Positions 47,138 to 56,606 of a stretch of DNA of 64,000 nucleotides are shown piece after piece. Source of the stretch: Winogradskyella endarachnes (GTDB taxonomy: Bacteria; Bacteroidota; Bacteroidia; Flavobacteriales; Flavobacteriaceae). The position numbers and the translations under genes were made by a program. The DNA is taken from the NCBI RefSeq assembly GCF_009741275.1, contig NZ_WOWS01000001.1, positions 372,001-436,000 of the forward strand. Reading direction: 5' to 3'. The notes beneath the pieces are model-generated. The model worked only from the letters and a program-made list of their open reading frames with translations, did not search any database and was not told the origin of the DNA. Within the stretch, counting starts at the first letter, position 1. Each line of letters starts with the position of its first letter.

Positions 47138-48215
47138 TTTTATAATTTCTACTTTAAAAGGAGGAGGCGCTGAGCGTGTATTAGTACTTATGGTTAATAG
47201 TTTAGCCAAAAATCCTAATTATAAAATATCAGTGATTACATTGTTTGAAGGCAAAGACAATTACGCCCTAGACCCATCTATAAAAAAAGTAAAACTCAAA
47301 CAAGTAAAATTACCAAGCCATACTCTAAGAAGTATTACAAATTTAAGTTTACATTATAAAAATAAAGCTAATAGACCAGAAATAATAATATCATTTATTA
47401 CATTAACAAATCTAATTTCGATTATTGTTGCAAAACTTTTTTCAATTAAAATTATTGCCCAGGAACATAACTCACATTTAAGATATATGAAAGGGCGCAA
47501 AAGAATAACCAACTTTACAAAAAAGTACATTTATAAAAAAGCAGATGCCGTTACAGTACTAACTTCTTTTGATATAGATTTTTATAAAAAATATGGTGTT
47601 AATGCGTTAGTATTGCCAAACCCTTGCAGTTTTGAGCCAATAAAAACTAATACTCATAAACGTGAAAATATAATACTCGCGGTAGGGAATTTAAATAGAT
47701 ATCATCATAAAGGATTCGATAATCTATTAGAATTAATAGTGCCTATTTTTAAAAAATTTCCTGATTGGAAATTGAAAATTGCAGGCTCCGGAGATTTAGG
47801 AATGAATCATTTAAAACAATTAGCTGTTCAATATGATATTTTGGATAAAATAATATTTACAGGATTTATAAATAATGTTTCAGAAGTAATGTATAAGTCG
47901 TCAATTTTTATATTACCTTCAAGATTTGAAGGGTTACCAATGGTTTTACTAGAGGCTATGTCTCAAGGCATGGCTTGTATAGCTTATAATTGTAAAACAG
48001 GACCTTCTGATATTATTAACAATAACGTAAATGGTTTTTTAATAGAGGACCAAAATATGTCTAAAATGCAAGATTCTCTCAGTCAACTAATATCTAATAA
48101 AGAGTTAAGAATTAATTTATCTAACGAAGGTATAAAATCTTTAAATAGATTTAAAATTGAAACTATTACTAGTAAGTATGAGAAATTATTTAACGAAATT
48201 ACTAAGACTCAATGA
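47127..48215 (+). CDS. GT4 glycosyltransferase
   Basis: 362-residue GT-B fold enzyme. The N-terminal KGGGAERVLVLMVNSL is the acceptor-side loop, and C-terminal SRFEGLPMVLLEAMSQGMACIAYN has the EX7E motif of retaining GT4 enzymes. It adds one sugar of the repeat unit on the cytosolic face. Donor and linkage cannot be told. Its end overlaps the polymerase gene start (ATGA). Confidence 0.9.
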   Translation: MKIDFIISTLKGGGAERVLVLMVNSLAKNPNYKISVITLFEGKDNYALDPSIKKVKLKQVKLPSHTLRSITNLSLHYKNKANRPEIIISFITLTNLISIIVAKLFSIKIIAQEHNSHLRYMKGRKRITNFTKKYIYKKADAVTVLTSFDIDFYKKYGVNALVLPNPCSFEPIKTNTHKRENIILAVGNLNRYHHKGFDNLLELIVPIFKKFPDWKLKIAGSGDLGMNHLKQLAVQYDILDKIIFTGFINNVSEVMYKSSIFILPSRFEGLPMVLLEAMSQGMACIAYNCKTGPSDIINNNVNGFLIEDQNMSKMQDSLSQLISNKELRINLSNEGIKSLNRFKIETITSKYEKLFNEITKTQ

Positions 48216-49414
48216 ATAAATTAATAGTAACTATTTGCTTCTATTATCCTTTAGTCTGCAGTTGTTTAAATATACAAGCCACAATCGGAAAATTTATTTC
48301 CCCTACCATTGCGCAATTAATGGCTTATTTTAATTTAGTTCTTATTGTATTAGGTATTTTTTTATTTAGAAAAAATTTTAAATCATTATCTAAAATTAAC
48401 AGATTGTGGTTTATTTTCTATCTTTTATATTACAGTTTTGGACTAATGGCAACTGGTGTTACAGGTTTTGAGTCTTCAATAATTGCTACTTTTGTTCCTG
48501 TTATATATTGTATAGGATTTTTCTTTTTACTAAGTAATAGACGGCAATTTCAGATTTTTTTTAAAATAATAACTATCTGTTTTGTTATCTCTGCTTTTCT
48601 CACTATTGTTTTAATTAAATTAAACATTAACGTATATACTGGTTCAGAACATGGTTGGGCTCTTGACCGAGCAGGTGGTATAACAGGAGATGCAAATGCT
48701 GCTGCTCATACAAGTATATTTGCATTTATTTTATTGAATCACTTCTTTCAACCTAAAAAATACATTTTTATAATTTTAAAGGTAGTAATGCTTTTATTAA
48801 TATTTTATAGCTTAGTCTTAACGTTTTCTACTACTGGTTTATTTGTATTTACCATTGTTTTCTTTCTTATAAATTATAAGTTTTTTACAGGGCTAAGACT
48901 CGTTTTAATAGCTGCATTAATACCTCTGCTATATGTAGGCATATTTACTCTAAAATCTCAAATACCACATTTAGGGTTATCTGTTGCTCAAACAGGAAAG
49001 GTAAATAACATAATCAATCTTTTAACTTTAAATTTTGATGAAGTTGATAGTTCTGGTAGAGGAGATTTAGTTACAAAAGCATTTGATTATATTGTTGAAA
49101 ACCCATTTATGGGTAATGGCGTAGATTATGCGGTACATAAACTAGTTCATAATACCTATGTTGGTGTCTGGGTAGACGCAGGTTTATTTACCTTTTTATT
49201 TTTTCTAATAATGTTAGGTACTCTGTTTTTTGGAACATTTTCACTAAAACCTCAACATCGATTTTTTGCAATTTCTATATTATTTGTTCTGTATATATTT
49301 ATGATAAGTTTACAAAGTGTTATAAATCAATCTTATCTTATAGTTTTATTTATATTCGTTGGATATTTAATTCATCATAATAAAGAAAACCCTGAATTAC
49401 CAGATATTATATAA
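48212..49414 (+). CDS. Wzy-like polysaccharide polymerase
   Basis: 400 residues, about ten membrane helices, with a large extracytoplasmic loop (SEHGWALDRAGGITGDANAAAH region at about 145-165 and a second at about 265-310 with DSSGRGDL and VHNTYVGVWVDAG). This is the pattern of the O-antigen ligase/polymerase (Wzy_C) family, which joins repeat units in the periplasm. Identification rests on topology, motif and context. Confidence 0.8.
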   Translation: MNKLIVTICFYYPLVCSCLNIQATIGKFISPTIAQLMAYFNLVLIVLGIFLFRKNFKSLSKINRLWFIFYLLYYSFGLMATGVTGFESSIIATFVPVIYCIGFFFLLSNRRQFQIFFKIITICFVISAFLTIVLIKLNINVYTGSEHGWALDRAGGITGDANAAAHTSIFAFILLNHFFQPKKYIFIILKVVMLLLIFYSLVLTFSTTGLFVFTIVFFLINYKFFTGLRLVLIAALIPLLYVGIFTLKSQIPHLGLSVAQTGKVNNIINLLTLNFDEVDSSGRGDLVTKAFDYIVENPFMGNGVDYAVHKLVHNTYVGVWVDAGLFTFLFFLIMLGTLFFGTFSLKPQHRFFAISILFVLYIFMISLQSVINQSYLIVLFIFVGYLIHHNKENPELPDII

Positions 49415-49468
49415 TACCCAATAGATTGTAAGTCTAATATTCACATTAATTTCATAATTTTTTTTTAA

Positions 49469-50050
49469 ATGATTCAATCCTTTGCCGAGTATAAAAGTTT
49501 TTTAAAGCAAGATAAATTGGCTTGTGGAATAAAACACAACGATATTAGTTCAAAATTAATCTCAATAATCTCACCAAATCCAATATGGAAATTTCAAAAA
49601 ATATTAAGAAAGTTAGAGTTTTATACAAATTGCAAAAATACAGGAATTAATAAAATCTATTGTTATTATCTAAGATACAGGTTCAAAAAAACATCTATAA
49701 AACTAGGATTTTCCATTCCAATAAATGTTTTTGGTCCAGGTCTAGCTATTGTACATTACGGCACAATAGTTATTAATGGAGCTACAAAAATTGGTAGCAA
49801 TTGCAGAATACATGCTTGTGTTAACATCGGTGCATCTGGAGGAGAAAAAGAAGCTCCCGTTTTAGGAGACAATATATATATTGCTCCTGGTGCAAAAATT
49901 TATGGTAATATATCGATAGCCAATAACACTGCCATAGGTGCTAATGCAGTAGTTAATAAGTCTTTTGAAAAAGAAAATACAATGATTGCAGGAGTACCAG
50001 CCAAAGTAATCAGCGAAATAGATATCAAAAAAATCATAAAACATATATAA
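49469..50050 (+). CDS. Serine-acetyltransferase-like hexapeptide acyltransferase
   Basis: 193 residues. A helical N-terminal half (about 1-85) precedes a left-handed beta-helix with VHYGTIVINGATKIGSNCRIHACVNIG and a C-terminal IAGVPAKVI. It is shaped like CysE but stands in a polysaccharide locus, where such enzymes commonly O-acetylate sugars. It lacks the N-terminal Rossmann-like domain of PglD, so it is not an obvious diNAcBac acetyltransferase. Confidence 0.8.
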   Translation: MIQSFAEYKSFLKQDKLACGIKHNDISSKLISIISPNPIWKFQKILRKLEFYTNCKNTGINKIYCYYLRYRFKKTSIKLGFSIPINVFGPGLAIVHYGTIVINGATKIGSNCRIHACVNIGASGGEKEAPVLGDNIYIAPGAKIYGNISIANNTAIGANAVVNKSFEKENTMIAGVPAKVISEIDIKKIIKHI

Positions 50051-50383
50051 CCTCAATCATACATTTATAAATAATTAATAATCAACACTTTATAATCAAA
50101 ATTTAATTCAATAAATTTGGATAATGTTAATTAAAGTCTTTATCATACCTTTTAAAGAATAATTTTGATTTTCTAAATAACTTAGGGGATATTTACAAGG
50201 TAAAAATTATTGCTATTAAACTACAGCTCAAATAAAAAATGTTATTTACTTTTTCAATACTATTAATAGTTTTAAATACTGCTTTATTTTTTAATAACAC
50301 ATCTCGCTCTACATATTTCACAAATAAATATTGCTCATTTATAAATTTCGTTTTTTCAATTAAATGTTTAAATATTTCAAATT
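50051..50383. other. Intergenic gap within the glycosyltransferase region
   Basis: 333 bp. TAATTTTG at 50160-50167 matches the -7 consensus without a matching -33. On the minus strand a frame of about 65 codons is open from near 50395 to TAA at 50193 (FEIFKHLIEKTKFINEQY ... SCSLIAIIFTL) but has no ATG. It may be a gene remnant or chance. Confidence 0.4.
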
Positions 50384-51454
50384 GTGAATAATTTAAAAAA
50401 AATTAAAATCATTTTTTTACTTCCATCATTAGTTCCGGGTGGAGCTGAGCGAGTAATTTCTTTTGTATCACAAAATATTAGTAAGAACAAGTTTGAACCA
50501 ATACTTTTAATTGCTGGTTTTAAAAAAGATAATGCTTATGATGTTAATAACGTTGATGTAATTTACCTAAATAAACCGAGAATTCTTACTGCATTACCTT
50601 TAATCATAAGTACTATTATTAAATTAAAACCTAATATAGTTCTTAGCTCCATTTCTCATGTTAACACTGCCATGTCAATTATTTCTCCTCTTTTTAAAAA
50701 TACTAAGTTTATTGGAAGAGAAGCCACTATTCTAAGTAAACGTAAAAATGAAAAAAAATCTAGAAAATGGTCTCCTGCTCATTTTATAAGTAGTAGTTTT
50801 AAAAACTTAGATATGATTATTTGCCAATCTAGAGACATGGCAATGGATATGCAATTAAATTATGAAGTTCCAGAAAATAAAATTTGTGTAATTAACAACC
50901 CTATATCTAGTTTACCACCTGTAAAAGAAATATCAGATTCTACTAATATTAAAAAATTTATAACTGTTGGCAGATTAACGGAAGTCAAAGGTCATTCTAG
51001 GATTTTAAAAATGTTATCTCAACTAAAATTCCCATTCCACTACACTATTATTGGAGATGGAAATTTAAAAGATGAAATATTAGAAGAAGTTAAAAGTTAT
51101 GGATTACAAGACAAAATAACTCATATTCCTTTTACTAATAACGTTAATGATTTTATATCTAAAAACGATTTATTTTTACAAGGTTCTTATGTAGAAGGAT
51201 TTCCAAATGCCTTACTCGAAAGTTGTGTTATAGGAACACCTGTAATTGCGTTTAACGCTCCTGGTGGCACTAAAGAAATAGTTGAAAACGGTATTAATGG
51301 CTATATAGTAGACAACGAAATGGACTACCTAGAAAAACTTAATGAAAATAAAAAATGGAAACCAGAGGAAGTAAGAGAATCCGTCTATATTAAATTTAAT
51401 AAAGAAACAATAATCAATCAATACGAAAAATTATTTATCCAAATTGCAAACTAA
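50384..51454 (+). CDS. GT4 glycosyltransferase (GTG start)
   Basis: 356 residues. N-terminal PSLVPGGAERVISFV and C-terminal EGFPNALLESCVIGTPVIAFN (EX7E) with GGTKEIVENGINGYIV, the donor-binding region of GT4. Start is GTG at 50384. It is a cytosolic or membrane-associated sugar transferase for the repeat unit. Ten bases separate it from the next glycosyltransferase gene, which is in the same frame. Confidence 0.9.
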   Translation: MNNLKKIKIIFLLPSLVPGGAERVISFVSQNISKNKFEPILLIAGFKKDNAYDVNNVDVIYLNKPRILTALPLIISTIIKLKPNIVLSSISHVNTAMSIISPLFKNTKFIGREATILSKRKNEKKSRKWSPAHFISSSFKNLDMIICQSRDMAMDMQLNYEVPENKICVINNPISSLPPVKEISDSTNIKKFITVGRLTEVKGHSRILKMLSQLKFPFHYTIIGDGNLKDEILEEVKSYGLQDKITHIPFTNNVNDFISKNDLFLQGSYVEGFPNALLESCVIGTPVIAFNAPGGTKEIVENGINGYIVDNEMDYLEKLNENKKWKPEEVRESVYIKFNKETIINQYEKLFIQIAN

Positions 51455-51463
51455 CTTCTTAAA

Positions 51464-52612
51464 GTGAAAAGTTCAAATAAAAATATTAGCATAATAAGTA
51501 TAACTTTAGGTAGTGGTGGCGCAGAAAAAGTAATTAGTCTGTTACTAAAAAGTCTTAGATTAGATTATAATGTTACTTTAGTTTTATTCTATAATAACAT
51601 TCATTTTCAAATACCAGAAAATGTGAATCTAGTAATCCTATCTGATACAAGTCCAGATAGACCATTCTATTTAAAAGCTGTTGATACTCTAAAATTCATT
51701 AGAAAATATTATCAATTTGTAAAAAAAGAAAATATTAGTATTTCAATTTCATTTTTAGCATTTCCGAATTTAATTAACGGCATTATTTCAACATTCAATA
51801 AATCTGTTAAAACCATTATAAGTGAACGTGGTTTTCCTTCAGATAATGTTTCAAGTAAACTATCGCTTTATATATCAAAAGTGTTTTACCCAATATTTTA
51901 CAATAGATGTGATAAGCTTTTTTCAAATTCTGTACATATTAATAAAGATTTAAAAGATAATTTTGGAATTAAAATTCCGATGGAAGTTATCTATAATCCT
52001 ATTGAAATACCTAAAAAAACAATAGATTCAAACGTTTTAAATCAAAATTTTGAAACGCTAAAGGTTATAACTGCTGGAACATTAAACAAAAGAAAAAATC
52101 AAATAATGATTATTCGTGCTCTAAATAAATCAGTATTAAAATACGATTTATCAATTTTAGGAGGTGGCGAATTACAAGATTATTTAAACAGCGAAATAAT
52201 AAATTTCAACTTAGAAGATAGTATATCTTTAAAGGGTAAGGTTAAAAATGTAAATGACTATTTATTAAGTAATCATTGTTTTGTATTATCATCATTTACA
52301 GAAGGCTTTCCTAATGCATTATTAGAAGCTATGGCTATTGGTTTGCCAAGCATTTCAACAAATTGTCTTTCGGGACCATTAGAGTTATTAAATGAAAACG
52401 AAGAAGTTTCAATAAAAACTGGTGAGTTTTATATTGGAAAATATGGGATTTTAGTCAATAACGATGACCATATTGGGTTAAGTAGTGCATTAGATTATTT
52501 TCATAATAACCCTCTAGAAAGGGAGAAATTTAGTAAGCTCAGCTTACAGCGTGCAAAAGAGTATCATTTAGATGCAATATATGCAAAATTCAACAAATTC
52601 ATCCAGAATTAA
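51464..52612 (+). CDS. GT4 glycosyltransferase (GTG start)
   Basis: 382 residues. LGSGGAEKVISLLLKSL at the N-terminus and TEGFPNALLEAMAIGLPSIS with SGPLELL at the C-terminus. The start is GTG 51464; the only in-frame codons between it and the previous gene's stop are CTT, CTT and AAA. Similar in pattern to the preceding gene but well diverged. Donor sugar unknown. Confidence 0.9.
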   Translation: MKSSNKNISIISITLGSGGAEKVISLLLKSLRLDYNVTLVLFYNNIHFQIPENVNLVILSDTSPDRPFYLKAVDTLKFIRKYYQFVKKENISISISFLAFPNLINGIISTFNKSVKTIISERGFPSDNVSSKLSLYISKVFYPIFYNRCDKLFSNSVHINKDLKDNFGIKIPMEVIYNPIEIPKKTIDSNVLNQNFETLKVITAGTLNKRKNQIMIIRALNKSVLKYDLSILGGGELQDYLNSEIINFNLEDSISLKGKVKNVNDYLLSNHCFVLSSFTEGFPNALLEAMAIGLPSISTNCLSGPLELLNENEEVSIKTGEFYIGKYGILVNNDDHIGLSSALDYFHNNPLEREKFSKLSLQRAKEYHLDAIYAKFNKFIQN

Positions 52613-52623
52613 ATCAATATTAA

Positions 52624-54528
52624 ATGTGTGGAATTAACGGTATTATAGTAAAAACCAACAGAAACAAAGAAGATATTTCTGTGGTTCTTAATAATATGAA
52701 TAATCTAATTATTCATAGAGGTCCAGATCAAGATGGTTTATTTGCTGAAGAAAATGAACAATATACTGTTGGTATGGCAATGCGAAGATTATCTATTATA
52801 GATTTATCTTCTGGTAAGCAACCTATATTTTCAGATGATAAACAAATAGTTATTGTTTTTAATGGAGAAATCTATAACTATAAAGTTTTAAAAAACAGAT
52901 TATTAACCGAAGGTGTAACTTTTAACACCTCTAGTGATACTGAAGTTATTCTTAAAGCCTATGAAAAATATGGTGTAGAAGCCTTTAAGTGGCTAGATGG
53001 TATGTACGGTTTTAGCATTTATGATAAAAACATTAATAAACTATTTATTGCTAGAGATTTCTTTGGAGAAAAACCATTGTATTACACAAATACAGATCAA
53101 AAATTTATTTGGGCATCAGAATTAAAATCTATAATTAATACCATTGATTTTACGCCAAACATTTCAAAAAAAGGTTTGAATCTTTATTTTAGATTAACCT
53201 ATATACCTGCACCACACACTATTTATGATAACATTTATAAACTAGAAGCCAATCATTATATAGAATATGATTTAGCCTCTCATAGTACATCAATTCATAA
53301 AATAAATGCTGAGCCAAAACCAATAGAGAGTAACATTTCATTTGAAGATGCTAAAGCAAAAACTAAAGAATTAGTATACAATAGCGTAGATAGTAGATCT
53401 ATTGCAGATGTTGGTTTAGGTACATTTTTATCTGGTGGTGTAGATTCATCTATTATTTCATTGTGCTTAGCCCAATCAACAGATAGAAAAATTGACACCT
53501 TTTCTATTGGTTTTAAAAAAGCATCTTATGATGAGACTGATAAATCTAGAGTTGTAGCAGATATGGTAAATAGTAATCATCATGAATTTATTATTGATGA
53601 AGACGATTTAAAAAATAATATTCATGAAATTCTAGTTAATTTTGATGAACCTTTCTCAGATACAGCTGCCCTCCCAACCCATTTACTTTCAGAAAAAACA
53701 AGAGAACATGTCACAGTTGCTTTAACAGGCGATGGTGGAGATGAAGTTTTTGGTGGATACAACAAATATTACATAGGCAAAATGAACAATAGATATACTA
53801 ATATTGTCCCTAAAGGTCTACATAAAACAATCTCTAAATTAAGCAATAAGTACCTTATTAATAAAGATGATACGCGAGGAAAACGATTCAGAATTAATAA
53901 ATTATTAAATGCTATTGACTATAATGGTGGATTTTATTGGGATATAATTTCATTAGCAAACACAAGTGCTCAGCTAGAAGAATTAATGTCTCCAGATTAT
54001 TTTGATTCAAATATTTTTAAAGAATATAAGGAAATTCTTGGTAAAGAAAAGATTGAAACGTTAACCGATTTTAGGTTAGTTGATAAAATTATGAGTTTAG
54101 AAGGTGGTATGCTTGCAAAAGTAGACCGAACAAGTATGATGACCTCTTTAGAATGTAGAGCACCTTTTCTTAATAAAGATTTGTGGGAATTTGCAAATAC
54201 ATTACCAGAAAATTACTTAATGAAAGGTTGGAATAAAAAACATATACTAAAAGAAGCCTTTAGGTCAGAATTTCCTGATGAATTTTTAGAAAAAAGTAAA
54301 AGTGGGTTTGGATCACCGACTGGAGACTGGTTAAGGCAAAGTCTAAGAAAAGAATTGGAAAGTTATATTGAACCAGAGTTACTAAAATCTCAAGGCATAT
54401 TTAATATAGAATTTATCACTAAATTGGTACAAGATCATTTAGATAGTAAAAAAGATAGTACGTTTAGAGTATGGTCTTATTACTGTTTTCAGAAATGGTA
54501 TAAATTTAATTACCTCAAACAACACTAA
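52624..54528 (+). CDS. asnB: Asparagine synthase-like glutamine amidotransferase
   Basis: 634 residues. Class II glutaminase domain with nucleophile Cys2 (MCGINGI, IIHRGPDQDG) and synthetase domain with the PPi loop FLSGGVDSSI (about 267-276) and LTGDGGDEVFGGY. Housekeeping AsnB makes asparagine, but members in polysaccharide loci can amidate uronic acids. With the uronic-acid genes at 36-39 kb that role is plausible here but not shown. Confidence 0.9.
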   Translation: MCGINGIIVKTNRNKEDISVVLNNMNNLIIHRGPDQDGLFAEENEQYTVGMAMRRLSIIDLSSGKQPIFSDDKQIVIVFNGEIYNYKVLKNRLLTEGVTFNTSSDTEVILKAYEKYGVEAFKWLDGMYGFSIYDKNINKLFIARDFFGEKPLYYTNTDQKFIWASELKSIINTIDFTPNISKKGLNLYFRLTYIPAPHTIYDNIYKLEANHYIEYDLASHSTSIHKINAEPKPIESNISFEDAKAKTKELVYNSVDSRSIADVGLGTFLSGGVDSSIISLCLAQSTDRKIDTFSIGFKKASYDETDKSRVVADMVNSNHHEFIIDEDDLKNNIHEILVNFDEPFSDTAALPTHLLSEKTREHVTVALTGDGGDEVFGGYNKYYIGKMNNRYTNIVPKGLHKTISKLSNKYLINKDDTRGKRFRINKLLNAIDYNGGFYWDIISLANTSAQLEELMSPDYFDSNIFKEYKEILGKEKIETLTDFRLVDKIMSLEGGMLAKVDRTSMMTSLECRAPFLNKDLWEFANTLPENYLMKGWNKKHILKEAFRSEFPDEFLEKSKSGFGSPTGDWLRQSLRKELESYIEPELLKSQGIFNIEFITKLVQDHLDSKKDSTFRVWSYYCFQKWYKFNYLKQH

Positions 54529-54533
54529 CTCAA

Positions 54534-55664
54534 ATGGAGAAAAAAAGAATATTACTTATTGCATCATTTGATGCTTCTCTTATAAGATTTAGAGGTGATT
54601 TTATAAAAAGTTTAGTTGATGACGGATTTGAGGTCTTCGCTGCTGCTCCTGATTTTGCGGATGAATTCAAAGAAAAAATAAAAAATTTAGGAGCAACGCC
54701 TATAGAATTTAATTTACAACGTACAGGTCTTAATCCATTTAAAGATTTTAAATCAATTTTAGAATTAAAATCCATTATAAAAGACAAAAAAATAGACATC
54801 GTATTTCCATATACAGTAAAACCTGTTATATACGGTTCTATGGCTGCAAATATGTGTAAAGTTCCGGTGATTTCTTTAATCACAGGTTTAGGCTACGCTT
54901 TTACTGGTTTATCTACAAAAGCGAAGGTATTACAAAGATTTAATGAAGTTTTATACAAATTATCGATAAGAAAAAACAAAGTTATTGTATTTCAAAATAA
55001 AGACGATTACCAATTGTTTTTAGATAGAAAAGTTATTTCTAAAAAACAAAAAGTAGACTTTGTTAGTGGTTCTGGTGTAAATCTTAATGAGTTTACCTTT
55101 AAAGAAAAAAATGCTACAGATAAAGTGAGTTTTTTATTAGTGGCGAGATTAATTAAAGAAAAAGGGATTGCCCTTTACATGGAAGCTGCTAAAATACTAA
55201 AAGCAAAGTATCCTCAATCAGAGTTTCATTTAATAGGTATGACAGAAACATCGCCTTCAGCCATAGATGAAATAGAAATTAACGATTTACATGATAAAGG
55301 AATACTAATATTTCACGGACCTCAATCTAACATTCCAGAACATCTAAATAACAGAGATATATTTGTACTACCCAGTTATTACAGAGAAGGATTACCAAGA
55401 ACAACATTAGAGGCCTGCGCATGCGGAAACCCAATAATAACAACCGACTCAGTAGGTTGTAGAGAATCTGTAAAAGAAGGTGTAAACGGATTTTTAATTA
55501 AGCCTCAAAGTCTTGAGGCCCTAATAAAGCCAATGGAATATTTTATAACCAATCCAGATAAAATTAAGGAAATGGGTATTAACAGTAGAAAATATGCAGA
55601 AGAGCGCTTTGATGTTAATATTATTAATAGTGATTTAATAAAAATAATTAGAGAACAACTTTAA
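54534..55664 (+). CDS. GT4 glycosyltransferase, PglA/WbpT-like
   Basis: 376 residues. SFDASLIRFRGDFIKSLVDDG at the N-terminus, PVISLITGLGYAF, VSGSGVNLNEF and REGLPRTTLEACACGNPIITTD (EX7E). The pattern fits enzymes that add the second sugar to an undecaprenyl-PP-linked amino sugar, and it lies 11 bp before the initiating transferase gene, as expected for that step. Confidence 0.88.
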   Translation: MEKKRILLIASFDASLIRFRGDFIKSLVDDGFEVFAAAPDFADEFKEKIKNLGATPIEFNLQRTGLNPFKDFKSILELKSIIKDKKIDIVFPYTVKPVIYGSMAANMCKVPVISLITGLGYAFTGLSTKAKVLQRFNEVLYKLSIRKNKVIVFQNKDDYQLFLDRKVISKKQKVDFVSGSGVNLNEFTFKEKNATDKVSFLLVARLIKEKGIALYMEAAKILKAKYPQSEFHLIGMTETSPSAIDEIEINDLHDKGILIFHGPQSNIPEHLNNRDIFVLPSYYREGLPRTTLEACACGNPIITTDSVGCRESVKEGVNGFLIKPQSLEALIKPMEYFITNPDKIKEMGINSRKYAEERFDVNIINSDLIKIIREQL

Positions 55665-55675
55665 AGTAATTTATT

Positions 55676-56296
55676 ATGAAACTATATAGAAATCTCATTA
55701 AGCGCCTTTTTGATTTTTTAGCGGCATTTTTTGGACTAATTTTTATTTCTCCAATATTTATTATCCTCTTAATAATTTTAACTATTTCTAATAATGGAAA
55801 ACCTTTCTTCTACCAAAGAAGAACAGGAAAAAACGGCAAGATATTTACAATCTTAAAGTTAAAAACCATGACAGACAAAACTGATGATAATGGTGTGTTA
55901 TTACCAGCTATGCAACGTATTACAAAAACGGGAAATATTTGTAGAAAATATTCTTTAGATGAAATTCCACAGCTAATAAATATTTTAAAAGGTGATATGA
56001 GTTTAGTAGGTCCTCGCCCATTATTACCTCAATATTTAGAATTTTACAATGAAGAACAAAATAGAAGGCACGAAGTAATACCAGGTATTACAGGTTGGGC
56101 TCAAATTAATGGTAGAAATACAATTTCTTGGGAAGAAAAGTTTAAATATGATGTTTATTACGTAGACAACCAATCTTTTATTTTAGATGTAAAAATCTTA
56201 TGGTTAACTTTTTATAAGGTTATTAAGAAAAGTGATATTAATAGTTCTGAAACAGTAGACATGCCAGCTTTTACTGGTACCAAAAAGGCACAATAA
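55676..56296 (+). CDS. Initiating sugar-phosphate transferase, PglC-like
   Basis: 206 residues, the short monotopic form: one re-entrant hydrophobic segment (about 14-36), RRTGKNGKIFTILKLKTM, the catalytic Asp-Glu in YSLDEIPQLINILKGDMSLVGPRPLLPQY, and GITGWAQINGRN. It transfers a sugar phosphate from UDP-sugar to undecaprenyl phosphate, starting the repeat unit. The neighbouring PglE- and PglF-like genes suggest a di- or trideoxy amino sugar as first residue (inference). Confidence 0.93.
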   Translation: MKLYRNLIKRLFDFLAAFFGLIFISPIFIILLIILTISNNGKPFFYQRRTGKNGKIFTILKLKTMTDKTDDNGVLLPAMQRITKTGNICRKYSLDEIPQLINILKGDMSLVGPRPLLPQYLEFYNEEQNRRHEVIPGITGWAQINGRNTISWEEKFKYDVYYVDNQSFILDVKILWLTFYKVIKKSDINSSETVDMPAFTGTKKAQ

Positions 56297-56606
56297 AACT
56301 TGTTAGTTTTAATCTAATATTTTCAATTTAATCACAACAAAGCACTCCTTGTTTCGTATAACTTATTCAATATATATATCTGCCTTATAAATTATTAAAA
56401 TCTTTCCTTTTTACCTGATTTATATACATTTATAACAAATTAACTTTTTATATATCGTCTAAACCCAACAGTTCGTCGTAAATCATTATTTTTGTTTTTT
56501 GGTTTATATTTTATGGACTTATATTAGCATCATAAACGCTATTGATTATTTGGGTCCCAAACACCATTAAATATAAACTTTAGGTACTATCTTAAAGAAA
56601 AAACCT
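56297..56606. other. Intergenic region before the amino-sugar and export genes
   Basis: 310 bp. It contains a GC-richer patch (accaacag-like acccaacagttcgtcgtaa near 56463-56481) directly followed by TATTTTTG at 56487-56494, a -7 match 112 bp before the aminotransferase start. No -33 TTG. A weak 6-bp hairpin (aaaact/agtttt) follows the sugar transferase stop. Probably a promoter region for the downstream export genes. Confidence 0.4.
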
